This document shows positions 55,474-63,696 of a DNA stretch of 64,000 nt, in pieces. A program made the translations under genes and the position numbers. How positions within the stretch are numbered: position 1 is the first letter of the stretch; the number at the start of each line of letters is the position of its first letter. The stretch comes from Niveispirillum sp048066115 (lineage in GTDB: Bacteria; Pseudomonadota; Alphaproteobacteria; Azospirillales; Azospirillaceae), in assembly GCF_048066115.1 (NCBI RefSeq), contig NZ_JBLTYX010000006.1, positions 62,001-126,000 of the forward strand. Direction: 5' to 3'. Under the pieces are notes generated by a model. It was not told where the DNA came from and did not search any database. It worked only from the letters and a program-made list of their open reading frames with translations.

Positions 55474-58400
55474 TCAAGGGGTCCGTTTCAGCCGGTCGAG
55501 GATTCCCTGCACTGCATTGTCGGGGGCCGGTTTCGCCGGTGCGGGTTTCTGGGGTGCGGGCTTGGCCGCCTGTTTGACCACGGGCGTGGAAGGCTTCACC
55601 TTGGGCGCCGGCGGCGGGGCGGCCTCCGCCGCTTCCTCCTCGCGGGCCTGTTTGGCCAGCCGTTCCGTTTCCCGCTTGCCCAACCAGGCATCGGCGGCGG
55701 CCACGTCCAGGGTGCGCACGGCCGACTGGTCGGGGCCGGCCAGCCGCAGGCCCAGGGTGGGGGCGCCCGACGGGCTGGACGGGGTCAGGGTCAGCGACAG
55801 GTCAAGCATCCGGTCACGCCAGGCCCAGCGGCCGGCACCATTGGCCTTGCCCAGCGGCCCCGCCGCCTCGATCCCGCTCAAGGCTGCGGCATGGTCGCCC
55901 AAGGTGAAGGACAGGGCCATGGTGTCGAAGCTGGTATCGCCCTTGGCACGCAGCGCGGTGCGCAGCAGTGTCGGGCCACGTGGCCCGCCTTCGGCCAGGC
56001 GCTTGGACGTGCCGGCAAGGTCCAGCCCGGTGAGGGTGCCGTCGCGCAAACTCGCCTTGCCGTCGCCGGCCAGGGCTGACAGCAGCGCCTTGGGCGTGGG
56101 GCCGGAACCGGTGCCCGTCAGCGACAGGTCGAACCGCCCACCCTTCAGCCCCAGCGACGGGCCGGACAGCCAGTCGGGCAGGGCGGCATCCTTCACGCCC
56201 AGGGTCAGGTTGCCCGACAGAGGCGCAGGCCCATCCGTATTGTCGCCGTCGGTGGCGAGTGGCGAGGCTTCGGTCTGTTCCAGGGCACCGGTCAGGGTGA
56301 CATCGCCGCCCTGCCAGCGGGCGGTGGCATTCTCCAGCCGGATCAGGCCATTGCCGATGGTCAGCGGCAGGGTGGTCGATTGCAGCTTCTCCCCGCCCAG
56401 CGTTAGCTGCGGCACATTCAGGTCCAGCCCACCATTGAGTTTGCGCGTCCAGCCCAGGTCCCAGGCGCCCCCATCGCGGGTCAGGGCGGGGATCAGAAGA
56501 TCGCCATCCAGCACGGACAGCGACAGCTTGCCGTCCAGCCGAGCGGCCCCGCCGTCGGCCGGGGCCGGCACCCAGGTCAGGCCGCCATTGATATTATGGC
56601 CGGCGAACTGGCCCTGGATCTCGTTCAGCGCCAGGGTGCCGCCCATGGGTCCGGTGACGGAAGCGTACAGGTCAAGCGGGCCCAGCGGCCCGGCGGGGCG
56701 CCAGTCGCTGAGCACCAGGCGCAGCAGGTTGGCGGTGTCGGGCACGCTGCTGCGCAGCTTCACGTCCAGCTGTGCCTCGCCCTTGGCCGTGGGGTTGCCG
56801 ATGGAACCGCCCAGTTGGGTGGCCCCCCCCAAGGCGTCGGCGCGGATATCGACGGCCAGCCGCGCGGCATCGCCGACCAGCCGTGCCTCCAAAGCCACCT
56901 TGCCCAACCGTTCGGCCAACACCGGATCGGGCCGGCCCAGGGCGCGCAGCAGTGGGGCCAGGGTGGGGCCGGCCGCTGTCATTGTCAGGTGGGAACTTTC
57001 CCCCTCCTTGTCCGACAGATGGCCGCTGGCCTTGACATTGATGCCGGCCACGGCACTGGCGGCGGCGTTGCGCAGGGTCAGGGCGCCGCCGGTCCAGCCG
57101 GCATCGACCTCCAGCCCATCCGCCGGCAGGCCGCGCGCCACCAGTTGCCCAGCCTTGCCCTCCAGCGTCAGGTCGACACCATCCAGCAGCGGTTTCAGCA
57201 CGGGCCACAGGTCGGGTGCGTCGGGCTTGCGATAGGCATCCAGGTCCAGCCGGTCCAGTTCGATGCGCAAACCCAGCCCCGTGCGGTCGCGCCGCGACAG
57301 GGTGAAGGCGCCCTTGAACTGGGTGGTGTCCAGGCTGCCCACGGCATCGGTCAGGGCGAAATCCAGCAGCTTGCCGGTCAGGCGGCCGGTCAGCTTGGCC
57401 TGGCGCAGCCGTTCGGGCGGCACGCTGTCCATGGGCAGGCCGGCCCAGGCCAGCGTGTCGCGCAGACTGTCGGATTTCAGGTCCAGATCGGCGCCCAGCA
57501 CCGGCTGTTCGCTGCTGAAATCGGCGGCGCCCTTCAGAATGATGGCGGTGCCGCCGGGCAGGGTGCCGGACAGTTCGCCATCGCCCAGCACGCCGCCACC
57601 CAGACGGCCCACCAGCCGCAGGTCGCGCAGGATATCGCTGCGCCAGCGCCCCTGGTCGGCCAGCACGTCCAGCGCCACTGTCTCCTTGGGCAGCCAGTCG
57701 CGCAGGCCGGACAGGTCGGCACCCAGCCGATCCAGGTCCAGGGCGGTGAAGGCCAGAGTGATGGCGCCCGTCCCCTCCGGCACGCGTGGCAGCTCGACAT
57801 TGCCGGTGGCGCGGCTATCGCCCCATTGCAGTTCGATCCCGTCCAGGCCGATGGCGGATTTGGACAGGGTTAGCCGGCCGCGCAGGGCCAGGGCGGGACC
57901 CTTGGTCTCCGCCGCTTCCCCCGGCAGATCGGCGCCGGCCAGATGCTGAACCAGTCGCAGGACGGGGGCGGCGTCGGGGCCCTGCAGGACGATATCGCCC
58001 TCCAGCTTGGTCTCCCCACCGGCGGGCGGCAGCGTGCCGGTAAAGCGCAAGTCGGCCTTGGCGTCGGTCAGCGACAGGATGGCGCGGATGGGCATGGCGC
58101 CATTGGCGGCGCGACGAGCGGCGTTCAGGGTCAGGCGGGTGGGCGTGCCGTCCAGGGCACCGGCGGCCGTCAGTTCGAACGGCCCGTCGGGACCGCCGGC
58201 CGACATCTCGCCCGACAATCCCGCCAGCCGGACAATGTCGCCGCCCGGCCGTTCGAGCACCAGCGATCCGTCGGTCAGCGACATTCCCTCTACCTGCACC
58301 GACCCACCCAGGGCCGACAGGGTGACGGGCCAGCGGGCAGGGCCGTCGGCGGGCAGGATGGCGCGCATTTCGGCATCATCCAGGGCCAGCTTCTCGATCT

Positions 58401-58692
58401 GCACCTGCCCCTGCAATAACCGCCAGGGCCGCACGCGCATGGCGACACTGCCGATCTGCGCCAGAGGCTCGCCCGCATCTAGCAGGCGGACATTACCGGC
58501 GGTCAGGGTGGGGACGGGCAGCAGGGTGAGGTTCAGATCGCCATCGATGACCACCTGCCGGCCCGTCAGCCCCGCCAGCCCATCGGCCACGCGGGATCGG
58601 AACTCGTTCCAGGGCACCAGGGCGGGCCCCACCAGCACGACCAGAATCAGCAGGGCCAGCGTCAGCCCCAGGGTCACCGCAATCCGCTTCAC
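55474..58692 (-). CDS. AsmA-family protein
   Basis: A 1072-residue envelope protein. A single N-terminal membrane helix (VTLGLTLALLILVVLVGPAL) anchors a large periplasmic part. The start has the AsmA signature: RSRVADGLAGLTGRQVVIDGDL, LTLLPVPTLTAGNVRL, quoted here as residues 33-70 in parts. The C-terminal AsmA_2 region (GRFDLSLTGTGSGPTPKALLS and DGTLTGLDLAGTSKRL) is also present, and an Ala/Pro/Lys-rich tail ends it. AsmA-like proteins form bridge-like channels for phospholipid transport between membranes. Divergent from the small DUF4169-like gene. Confidence 0.92.
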   Translation of the reverse strand: MKRIAVTLGLTLALLILVVLVGPALVPWNEFRSRVADGLAGLTGRQVVIDGDLNLTLLPVPTLTAGNVRLLDAGEPLAQIGSVAMRVRPWRLLQGQVQIEKLALDDAEMRAILPADGPARWPVTLSALGGSVQVEGMSLTDGSLVLERPGGDIVRLAGLSGEMSAGGPDGPFELTAAGALDGTPTRLTLNAARRAANGAMPIRAILSLTDAKADLRFTGTLPPAGGETKLEGDIVLQGPDAAPVLRLVQHLAGADLPGEAAETKGPALALRGRLTLSKSAIGLDGIELQWGDSRATGNVELPRVPEGTGAITLAFTALDLDRLGADLSGLRDWLPKETVALDVLADQGRWRSDILRDLRLVGRLGGGVLGDGELSGTLPGGTAIILKGAADFSSEQPVLGADLDLKSDSLRDTLAWAGLPMDSVPPERLRQAKLTGRLTGKLLDFALTDAVGSLDTTQFKGAFTLSRRDRTGLGLRIELDRLDLDAYRKPDAPDLWPVLKPLLDGVDLTLEGKAGQLVARGLPADGLEVDAGWTGGALTLRNAAASAVAGINVKASGHLSDKEGESSHLTMTAAGPTLAPLLRALGRPDPVLAERLGKVALEARLVGDAARLAVDIRADALGGATQLGGSIGNPTAKGEAQLDVKLRSSVPDTANLLRLVLSDWRPAGPLGPLDLYASVTGPMGGTLALNEIQGQFAGHNINGGLTWVPAPADGGAARLDGKLSLSVLDGDLLIPALTRDGGAWDLGWTRKLNGGLDLNVPQLTLGGEKLQSTTLPLTIGNGLIRLENATARWQGGDVTLTGALEQTEASPLATDGDNTDGPAPLSGNLTLGVKDAALPDWLSGPSLGLKGGRFDLSLTGTGSGPTPKALLSALAGDGKASLRDGTLTGLDLAGTSKRLAEGGPRGPTLLRTALRAKGDTSFDTMALSFTLGDHAAALSGIEAAGPLGKANGAGRWAWRDRMLDLSLTLTPSSPSGAPTLGLRLAGPDQSAVRTLDVAAADAWLGKRETERLAKQAREEEAAEAAPPPAPKVKPSTPVVKQAAKPAPQKPAPAKPAPDNAVQGILDRLKRTP

Positions 58693-58772
58693 GCCTTGCC
58701 CATCCCTCTTGCCATCCAGCCCTTCCAGGGTCTTAACCTATAGAACCGGCGGCCGGCAGGATAGGGAATGAA

Positions 58773-58946
58773 ATGGGCGAAATCGTGAATCTCAACCGCG
58801 CCCGCAAGGCGAAAGCCAAGGCCGACCGCGCGGTGCAGGCGGCGGAGAACCGCGTGCGCTTCGGGCAGACCAAGGCGGAGAAGCAGAAGCGGCGGGCGGA
58901 GGAGGAGAAGGCGAAGAGGGATTTGGAGGGGCATAAGGTGGAGTAG
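58773..58946 (+). CDS. DUF4169-like small basic protein (57 residues)
   Basis: MGEIVNLNRARKAKAKADRA begins a 57-residue, Lys/Arg/Ala/Glu-rich helical protein that ends DLEGHKVE. The pattern GEIVNLxRxRKAKAK, FGxTKAEK and a final LxGH fits DUF4169, a family found in alphaproteobacteria. AGGGA lies about seven bases before the ATG. Function unknown. It is too short for ordinary length cut-offs. Confidence 0.85.
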   Translation: MGEIVNLNRARKAKAKADRAVQAAENRVRFGQTKAEKQKRRAEEEKAKRDLEGHKVE

Positions 58947-58985
58947 AGGGTGGTGTCATGATGGTGTGGTCAGGTTGAAATTTGG

Positions 58986-59426
58986 CTATCTGCTTTTATT
59001 CTTGAATAAACTTCGAAAGAAATACCCTGGATTTTGTATAAATTCTGGTAGCATTTGATACGGGTTTTTGTAAGAAAATCTCTTAAATAATCTATATTTT
59101 TTTGAATTTATTCGTTCTATTAAATACTTTTTCAATACTCCTCTTTCGCCATCCTCGATGACTATATGCATGTTCTCCACTTTCCCATCCATGAGCCATA
59201 TAACAGCCAATTCCGCGTTAAGAGAGGTTCCATCTTCGTCAAATATATGGAAAGGATGACCACTTGCACGAAATACATCAATCAGAAGCTTGATGTCGCT
59301 GAAATCCTGTTCATGAATGTCAGACAATTTCGCCACTCCAATGACTTCGTGGTTATTGAATTCAATCCGAAACATTCCGAACATCAGTATCTCACGGCAT
59401 ATGGTATTGCAAAAGCGATGCTTCAT
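58986..59426 (-). CDS. AT-rich orphan protein, probable recent acquisition
   Basis: A 146-residue frame, or 132 if the ATG for MFGMFRIEFNN is used. The stretch is visibly AT-rich (for example TTTTTTTGAATTTATTCGTT) in a GC-rich window, and codons end in A or T far more often than in the neighbours. The product is soluble, with Lys/Phe/Tyr-rich C-terminal half (KKYRLFKRFSYKNPYQMLPEF). I recognise no family. It lies beside a degraded toxin-antitoxin locus. Base composition strongly suggests horizontal transfer. Confidence 0.7.
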   Translation of the reverse strand: MKHRFCNTICREILMFGMFRIEFNNHEVIGVAKLSDIHEQDFSDIKLLIDVFRASGHPFHIFDEDGTSLNAELAVIWLMDGKVENMHIVIEDGERGVLKKYLIERINSKKYRLFKRFSYKNPYQMLPEFIQNPGYFFRSLFKNKSR

Positions 59427-59508
59427 CTATCAACCCAAGATCTGATCTGCGACTTGTCCCAAATGCAGAATTTACGTAAGATACAGAATATCCGTAACGG
59501 AGCGTGCC

Positions 59509-59772
59509 ATGGGAACCGTCACTTCCGCCGAGTTCGTTCGCCAGTTCGGCACCATCCAGCGACAGGTGCAGCGCGAGACGGTGACCGTCACCAGCTATGG
59601 CAAGGTGGTCGGCCATTATATCTCGCCGGAGGATGGGGAGTTGCTGCGGCAGGCCAAGGCGGCGCGCAAGGCCTATCACCCGTCCGAGCTGCCCGACGAA
59701 TTGTGGGATGAGATCGACCGGGCGCAGCCATCGGCGGCGGCGCGGGCACTGGATCGTCTCATGGAAGAATGA
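59509..59772 (+). CDS. Phd/YefM-type antitoxin
   Basis: An 87-residue antitoxin. VTSAEFVRQFGTIQRQVQRE and TVTSYGKVVGHYISPEDGELL match the Phd/YefM DNA-binding fold; the C-terminal part DELWDEIDRAQPSAAARALD is a likely toxin-binding helix. Its stop overlaps the start of the toxin frame (ATGA at 59769-59772), the usual coupling for these modules. The reading frame is intact although the toxin is broken. Confidence 0.88.
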   Translation: MGTVTSAEFVRQFGTIQRQVQRETVTVTSYGKVVGHYISPEDGELLRQAKAARKAYHPSELPDELWDEIDRAQPSAAARALDRLMEE

Positions 59773-60186
59773 CGATGGCGCTGCCGATACCCCGGCCGGG
59801 CCTTGTCATCCATTTCTCCTATCTCTGGCGCCATGAATTCGAGCGCGGAGAGGAGGCGGGCCGGAAAGGCCGGCCCGCCTCCTCTCCGTTCGGGATGACA
59901 ATCCCAAGAGGGCCTCCTGCTGCCCATCACCCACAGCGAACCGTCGGCGGGACGCGGCGTTGAGATACCGTTGAAGGTGAAGGAGCATCTCGGGCTTGAT
60001 GCCGAGCGATCCCGGATCATCATCGACGATATGAATGTGACGGAATGGCCCGGCTATGATTTGCGGCCAAGGCCGGATGCACCCCGCCAGTATGAATATG
60101 GCGAGGTGCCGGCCAAGTTGTTCGAGAAGGTAAGAGAGGCCGTTCAGGCGTTGCGGCCACGGCCCAGGCCGACCAGCCGCACCTGA
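59769..60186 (+). pseudogene. Frameshifted PemK/MazF-like toxin
   Basis: From an ATG at 59769 the first frame reads MALPIPRPGLVIHFSYLW and ERGEEAGRKGRPA, the start of a PemK-like toxin. It then loses register; a second frame from about 59900 has LLLPITHSEPSAGRGVEIPL, and ends with EWPGYDLRPRPDAPRQYEYG and a basic tail. No single frame spans both. The break lies just after a 19-bp inverted repeat (59846-59888), and some 8-12 residues expected between the two pieces appear to be missing. Coupled to the antitoxin by ATGA. Confidence 0.8.
59846..59888. repeat. Perfect 19-bp inverted repeat inside the toxin pseudogene
   Basis: CGGAGAGGAGGCGGGCCGG is followed by AAAGG and then its exact reverse complement CCGGCCCGCCTCCTCTCCG. 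It lies within the N-terminal toxin frame, at the point where the reading frame breaks. Confidence 0.9.
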
Positions 60187-60193
60187 CCCTCCC

Positions 60194-63043
60194 TCACCCC
60201 GCCTTCCGCGCCTTCGCCACCTTCAGATACGGTGCCAGATAGTGCCCCGTATGGCTCCTTGCCGCCTTGGCCACCGCTTCCGGCGTGCCGGCGGCCACGA
60301 TCTCGCCGCCGCCATTGCCGCCTTCGGGCCCCATGTCGATCACCCAATCGGCGGTCTTGATGACCTCCAGATTGTGCTCGATGACCAGCACCGTGTTGCC
60401 CTGGTCGACCAGGGCGTGCAGCACTTCCAGCAGCTTGCGCACATCCTCGAAATGCAGGCCGGTGGTGGGTTCGTCCAGGATGTAGATGGTGCGGCCGGTG
60501 GAGCGGCGGGACAGCTCCTTGGCCAGCTTCACGCGCTGCGCCTCGCCACCCGACAAGGTCGTGGCCGGCTGGCCGATCTTGATATAGCCCAGGCCCACCC
60601 GGTCCAGGGTTTCCAGCTTGTCGCGGATGGACGGCACGGCGCGGAAGAATTCCGCCCCTTCCTCCACCGTCATGTCCAGCACCTGGGCGATACTCTTGCC
60701 CTTGTAATGGACCTCCAGCGTCTCGCGGTTATAGCGGTGGCCGTGGCAGACGTCGCAGGTGACATAGACGTCGGGCAGGAAATGCATCTCGATCTTGATG
60801 ACGCCGTCGCCCTGGCACGCCTCGCACCGCCCGCCCTTGACGTTGAAGCTGAACCGGCCGGGACCATAGCCGCGGGCCTTGGATTCGGGCAATCCGGCGA
60901 ACCAGTCGCGGATGGGGGTGAAGCAGCCGGTATAGGTGGCGGGGTTCGACCGCGGCGTGCGGCCGATGGGTGACTGGTCGATATCGATGACCTTGTCGAT
61001 ATTCTCCAGCCCATGGATGGCGTCATGGTCGCCCGGATGCTCGCGCGCACCCATCAGGCGCTTGGCCAGGGCCTTGTACATCGTCTCCACCACCAGGGTG
61101 GATTTGCCGCCGCCCGACACGCCGGTGACGCAGGTGAAGGTGCCCAGCGGCACCTTGGCCGTGACATTACGCAGATTGTTGGTACGGCAGCCCGTGACCT
61201 CCAGGAACTGTCCCGGATGGCCGGGGCGGCGCACGGCCGGGATTTCGATGCGGCGGCGGCCGGACAGGTATTGCGCCGTCAGGCTGTCGGGATGGGCCAT
61301 CACCTCCGCCGGGGTGCCCTGGGCCACCACCGTGCCGCCATGCACACCGGCACCCGGCCCCATATCGACCAGATAATCGGCGATGCGGATGGCATCCTCG
61401 TCATGTTCGACGACGATGACGGTGTTGCCGATGTCGCGCAGGCGCTTCAGCGTGGCCAGCAGCCGGTCATTGTCGCGCTGGTGCAGGCCGATCGACGGTT
61501 CGTCCAGCACATAGAGCACGCCGGTCAGGCCCGAACCGATCTGTGACGCCAGACGGATGCGCTGGCTCTCGCCACCCGACAGGGTGCCCGACGCGCGGTC
61601 CATGGCCAGATATTCCAGCCCGACATTGTTGAGGAAGCCCAGCCGCTCGTTGATCTCCTTCAGGATGCGCACGGCGATGTCGCGCTGCTTCTGCGTCAGG
61701 TGAGGGTCCAGGTCCAGGAACCATTCGCCGGCTTGGCGGATGGACATGCGGCTGATCTCCGCGATGTTCATGCCGCGCACCTTGACGGCCAGGGCCTCCG
61801 GCTTCAAACGCGCCCCATTGCAGGCTTCGCACGGCTGCGACGACTGGTACTTGGACAGTTCCTCGCGCACCAGGGCGCTTTCCGTCTCCTTCCAGCGGCG
61901 CTGGAGATTATTGACCACGCCCTCGAACGGCTTCTTGGTCTCATACGACCGCAAACCGTCATCATAGCGCATGGTGATGGGCGTCTTGCCCGAGCCGAAC
62001 AGGATGCAGTTGCGCACATCCTCGCCCAGCTTGTCCCAGGGCTTCTTGATGTCCGCGCCATAATGGGCGCAGATGCTTTCCAGGGTCTGGAGGTAATATT
62101 GCGAGGTGGAACCGGCCCAGGGGGCGATGGCGCCTTCCTTCAGGCTCAGCCGTTCATCCGGGACCACCAGCATCGGGTCGAAATAATGCTTCGATCCCAG
62201 CCCGTCGCAGGCCGGGCAGGCGCCGAACGGGTTGTTGAAGGAGAACAGGCGGGGCTCCACCTCCTCGATCGTGAAGCCGCTGACCGGGCAGGCGAACTTG
62301 GCGGAGAACACGGTGCGCTCACCGTTATCGGCATTCTCCGTGAAGATCAGCCCGTCGGACAGTTCCAGGCCCGTCTCGATCGAATCGGCCAGGCGGTTGC
62401 CCAGGTCGGGCTGGATCTTCAGCCGGTCGACCACCACCTCGATATCATGCTTCAGCTTCTTGTCGAGGGTGGGCGCATCCTCGATCTCATACATCTCGCC
62501 ATTGATCTTCACGCGCTGGAAGCCGCGCTTGCGCAGCTCCGCCAGTTCCTTCTTGAACTCCCCCTTCTTGCCGCGCGCGATGGGGGCCAGGAGGTAGAGG
62601 CGGGTGTCGGCGGGCATCGCCATGATGCGGTCGACCATCTGGCTGACCGTCTGGCTTTCGATGGGCAGGCCGGTGGCCGGCGAATAGGGGATGCCGATGC
62701 GCGCGAACAGCAGACGCATATAATCGTAAATCTCCGTCACCGTGCCGACGGTGGAGCGGGGATTGCGGCTGGTGGTCTTCTGTTCGATGGAGATGGCGGG
62801 CGACAGGCCCTCGATGCTGTCGACATCGGGCTTCTGCATCAGTTCCAGGAACTGGCGCGCATAGGCCGACAGGCTTTCCACATAGCGCCGCTGCCCCTCG
62901 GCATAGATCGTGTCGAAGGCCAGGGAGGATTTGCCGGAGCCCGACAGGCCGGTGATCACCACCAGACTGTCGCGCGGCAGATCGACATCGACATTCTTCA
63001 GGTTATGTTCGCGGGCGCCACGGACGGAAATATGCTTGTTCAT
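60194..63043 (-). CDS. uvrA: UvrABC excinuclease, subunit A
   Basis: A 949-residue DNA-damage-recognition ATPase of nucleotide-excision repair. Walker A of the first half is GLSGSGKSS followed by the UvrA-specific DTIYAEGQRRYVESL; the second half has GVSGGGKSTLV. Zinc-finger Cys sets are CPVSGF..CPACDG near 250-290 and CEACQGDGVIKIEMHFL..CDVC near 740-770. The signatures LSGGESQRIRLASQIG and LSGGEAQRVKLAKEL are present. It is in the same direction as, and 105 bases downstream of, an MmcQ/YjbR gene that follows a LexA box, so it may be SOS-induced. Confidence 0.98.
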   Translation of the reverse strand: MNKHISVRGAREHNLKNVDVDLPRDSLVVITGLSGSGKSSLAFDTIYAEGQRRYVESLSAYARQFLELMQKPDVDSIEGLSPAISIEQKTTSRNPRSTVGTVTEIYDYMRLLFARIGIPYSPATGLPIESQTVSQMVDRIMAMPADTRLYLLAPIARGKKGEFKKELAELRKRGFQRVKINGEMYEIEDAPTLDKKLKHDIEVVVDRLKIQPDLGNRLADSIETGLELSDGLIFTENADNGERTVFSAKFACPVSGFTIEEVEPRLFSFNNPFGACPACDGLGSKHYFDPMLVVPDERLSLKEGAIAPWAGSTSQYYLQTLESICAHYGADIKKPWDKLGEDVRNCILFGSGKTPITMRYDDGLRSYETKKPFEGVVNNLQRRWKETESALVREELSKYQSSQPCEACNGARLKPEALAVKVRGMNIAEISRMSIRQAGEWFLDLDPHLTQKQRDIAVRILKEINERLGFLNNVGLEYLAMDRASGTLSGGESQRIRLASQIGSGLTGVLYVLDEPSIGLHQRDNDRLLATLKRLRDIGNTVIVVEHDEDAIRIADYLVDMGPGAGVHGGTVVAQGTPAEVMAHPDSLTAQYLSGRRRIEIPAVRRPGHPGQFLEVTGCRTNNLRNVTAKVPLGTFTCVTGVSGGGKSTLVVETMYKALAKRLMGAREHPGDHDAIHGLENIDKVIDIDQSPIGRTPRSNPATYTGCFTPIRDWFAGLPESKARGYGPGRFSFNVKGGRCEACQGDGVIKIEMHFLPDVYVTCDVCHGHRYNRETLEVHYKGKSIAQVLDMTVEEGAEFFRAVPSIRDKLETLDRVGLGYIKIGQPATTLSGGEAQRVKLAKELSRRSTGRTIYILDEPTTGLHFEDVRKLLEVLHALVDQGNTVLVIEHNLEVIKTADWVIDMGPEGGNGGGEIVAAGTPEAVAKAARSHTGHYLAPYLKVAKARKAG

Positions 63044-63148
63044 CGCGGTCTGTCTTCGGCTTTCTGGCCCGTGGGGCGGATGCGTGCTGCGGTGCGAATA
63101 GGATAGGCGTTGCCGCCGGTTTGAAAAGGGCGCGTTGGCGCGGGGGCC

Positions 63149-63514
63149 TTATGCCGGAAGCTGGGCCGACAGGCGCTTGGGCGCCACGGCACGGTAGCTT
63201 TCCAGCATCCAGTGGTGGAACCGTTCCACATCCACAGCTGCGTCCCCCGCCTCGAACCGGAACGTCACCCAGCCGGCCTTGCCCAGGCCATAGCCGGTGG
63301 GGCTGGCGCCGGGCATGTCCAGCGCGAAGTCGCGGGAATGCGGCAGTTTCAGGGAGATGCGCAAGGCACCCTGGTAATGGTTCAGGAAGATGAAGATCTT
63401 GCCCCGCACCTTGATGACGCGTTCACCCCAGGGGAATTCCTCCGCCGCTTCGGGCAGGGAAAGGGCATGGGTTCTCAACGCCTGTTCGGCATCGGCGAAG
63501 GGCTGGTCATTCAT
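63149..63514 (-). CDS. MmcQ/YjbR-family DNA-binding protein
   Basis: A 121-residue CyaY-like-fold protein: LSLPEAAEEFPWGERVIKVR, GKIFIFLNHYQGALRISLKLP, then YGLGKAGWVTFRF and a final helix ESYRAVAPKRLSAQLPA. Family members bind DNA in some cases. Its start lies 63 bases from a GTTC-N7-GTTC LexA box shared with the divergent ssb gene. It leads towards uvrA on the same strand. Its position suggests a link to the DNA-damage response. Confidence 0.9.
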   Translation of the reverse strand: MNDQPFADAEQALRTHALSLPEAAEEFPWGERVIKVRGKIFIFLNHYQGALRISLKLPHSRDFALDMPGASPTGYGLGKAGWVTFRFEAGDAAVDVERFHHWMLESYRAVAPKRLSAQLPA

Positions 63515-63576
63515 GGCCGCGTCCGGTTGGTCATGGGACGGGGCAGACAATGCCCTGTCCGGAAGGGGAATGCAAT

Positions 63577-63591
63577 GTTCTTGTATTGTTC
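63577..63591. promoter_or_regulatory. LexA (SOS) box
   Basis: GTTC-TTGTATT-GTTC is a perfect match to the alphaproteobacterial direct-repeat LexA site GTTC-N7-GTTC. It lies between the divergent MmcQ/YjbR-uvrA unit and ssb, 106 bases before the ssb start. DNA damage should relieve repression of one or both sides. Confidence 0.88.
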
Positions 63592-63696
63592 CCTTTAAAC
63601 TTGTAGAAACGGGAAGCGGGCAGCGTGTAGGCTGCGGGCCATTCCGGCGGGGCTGAGGGCTTCCGCCGTCGAACCCTTTTGCGAAAGAGCGACACA

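Noticed and set aside
63044..63148. A separate LexA box directly before uvrA.
   Set aside because: No GTTC-N7-GTTC or GAAC-N7-GAAC was found in this gap; only the site at 63577-63591 qualifies.
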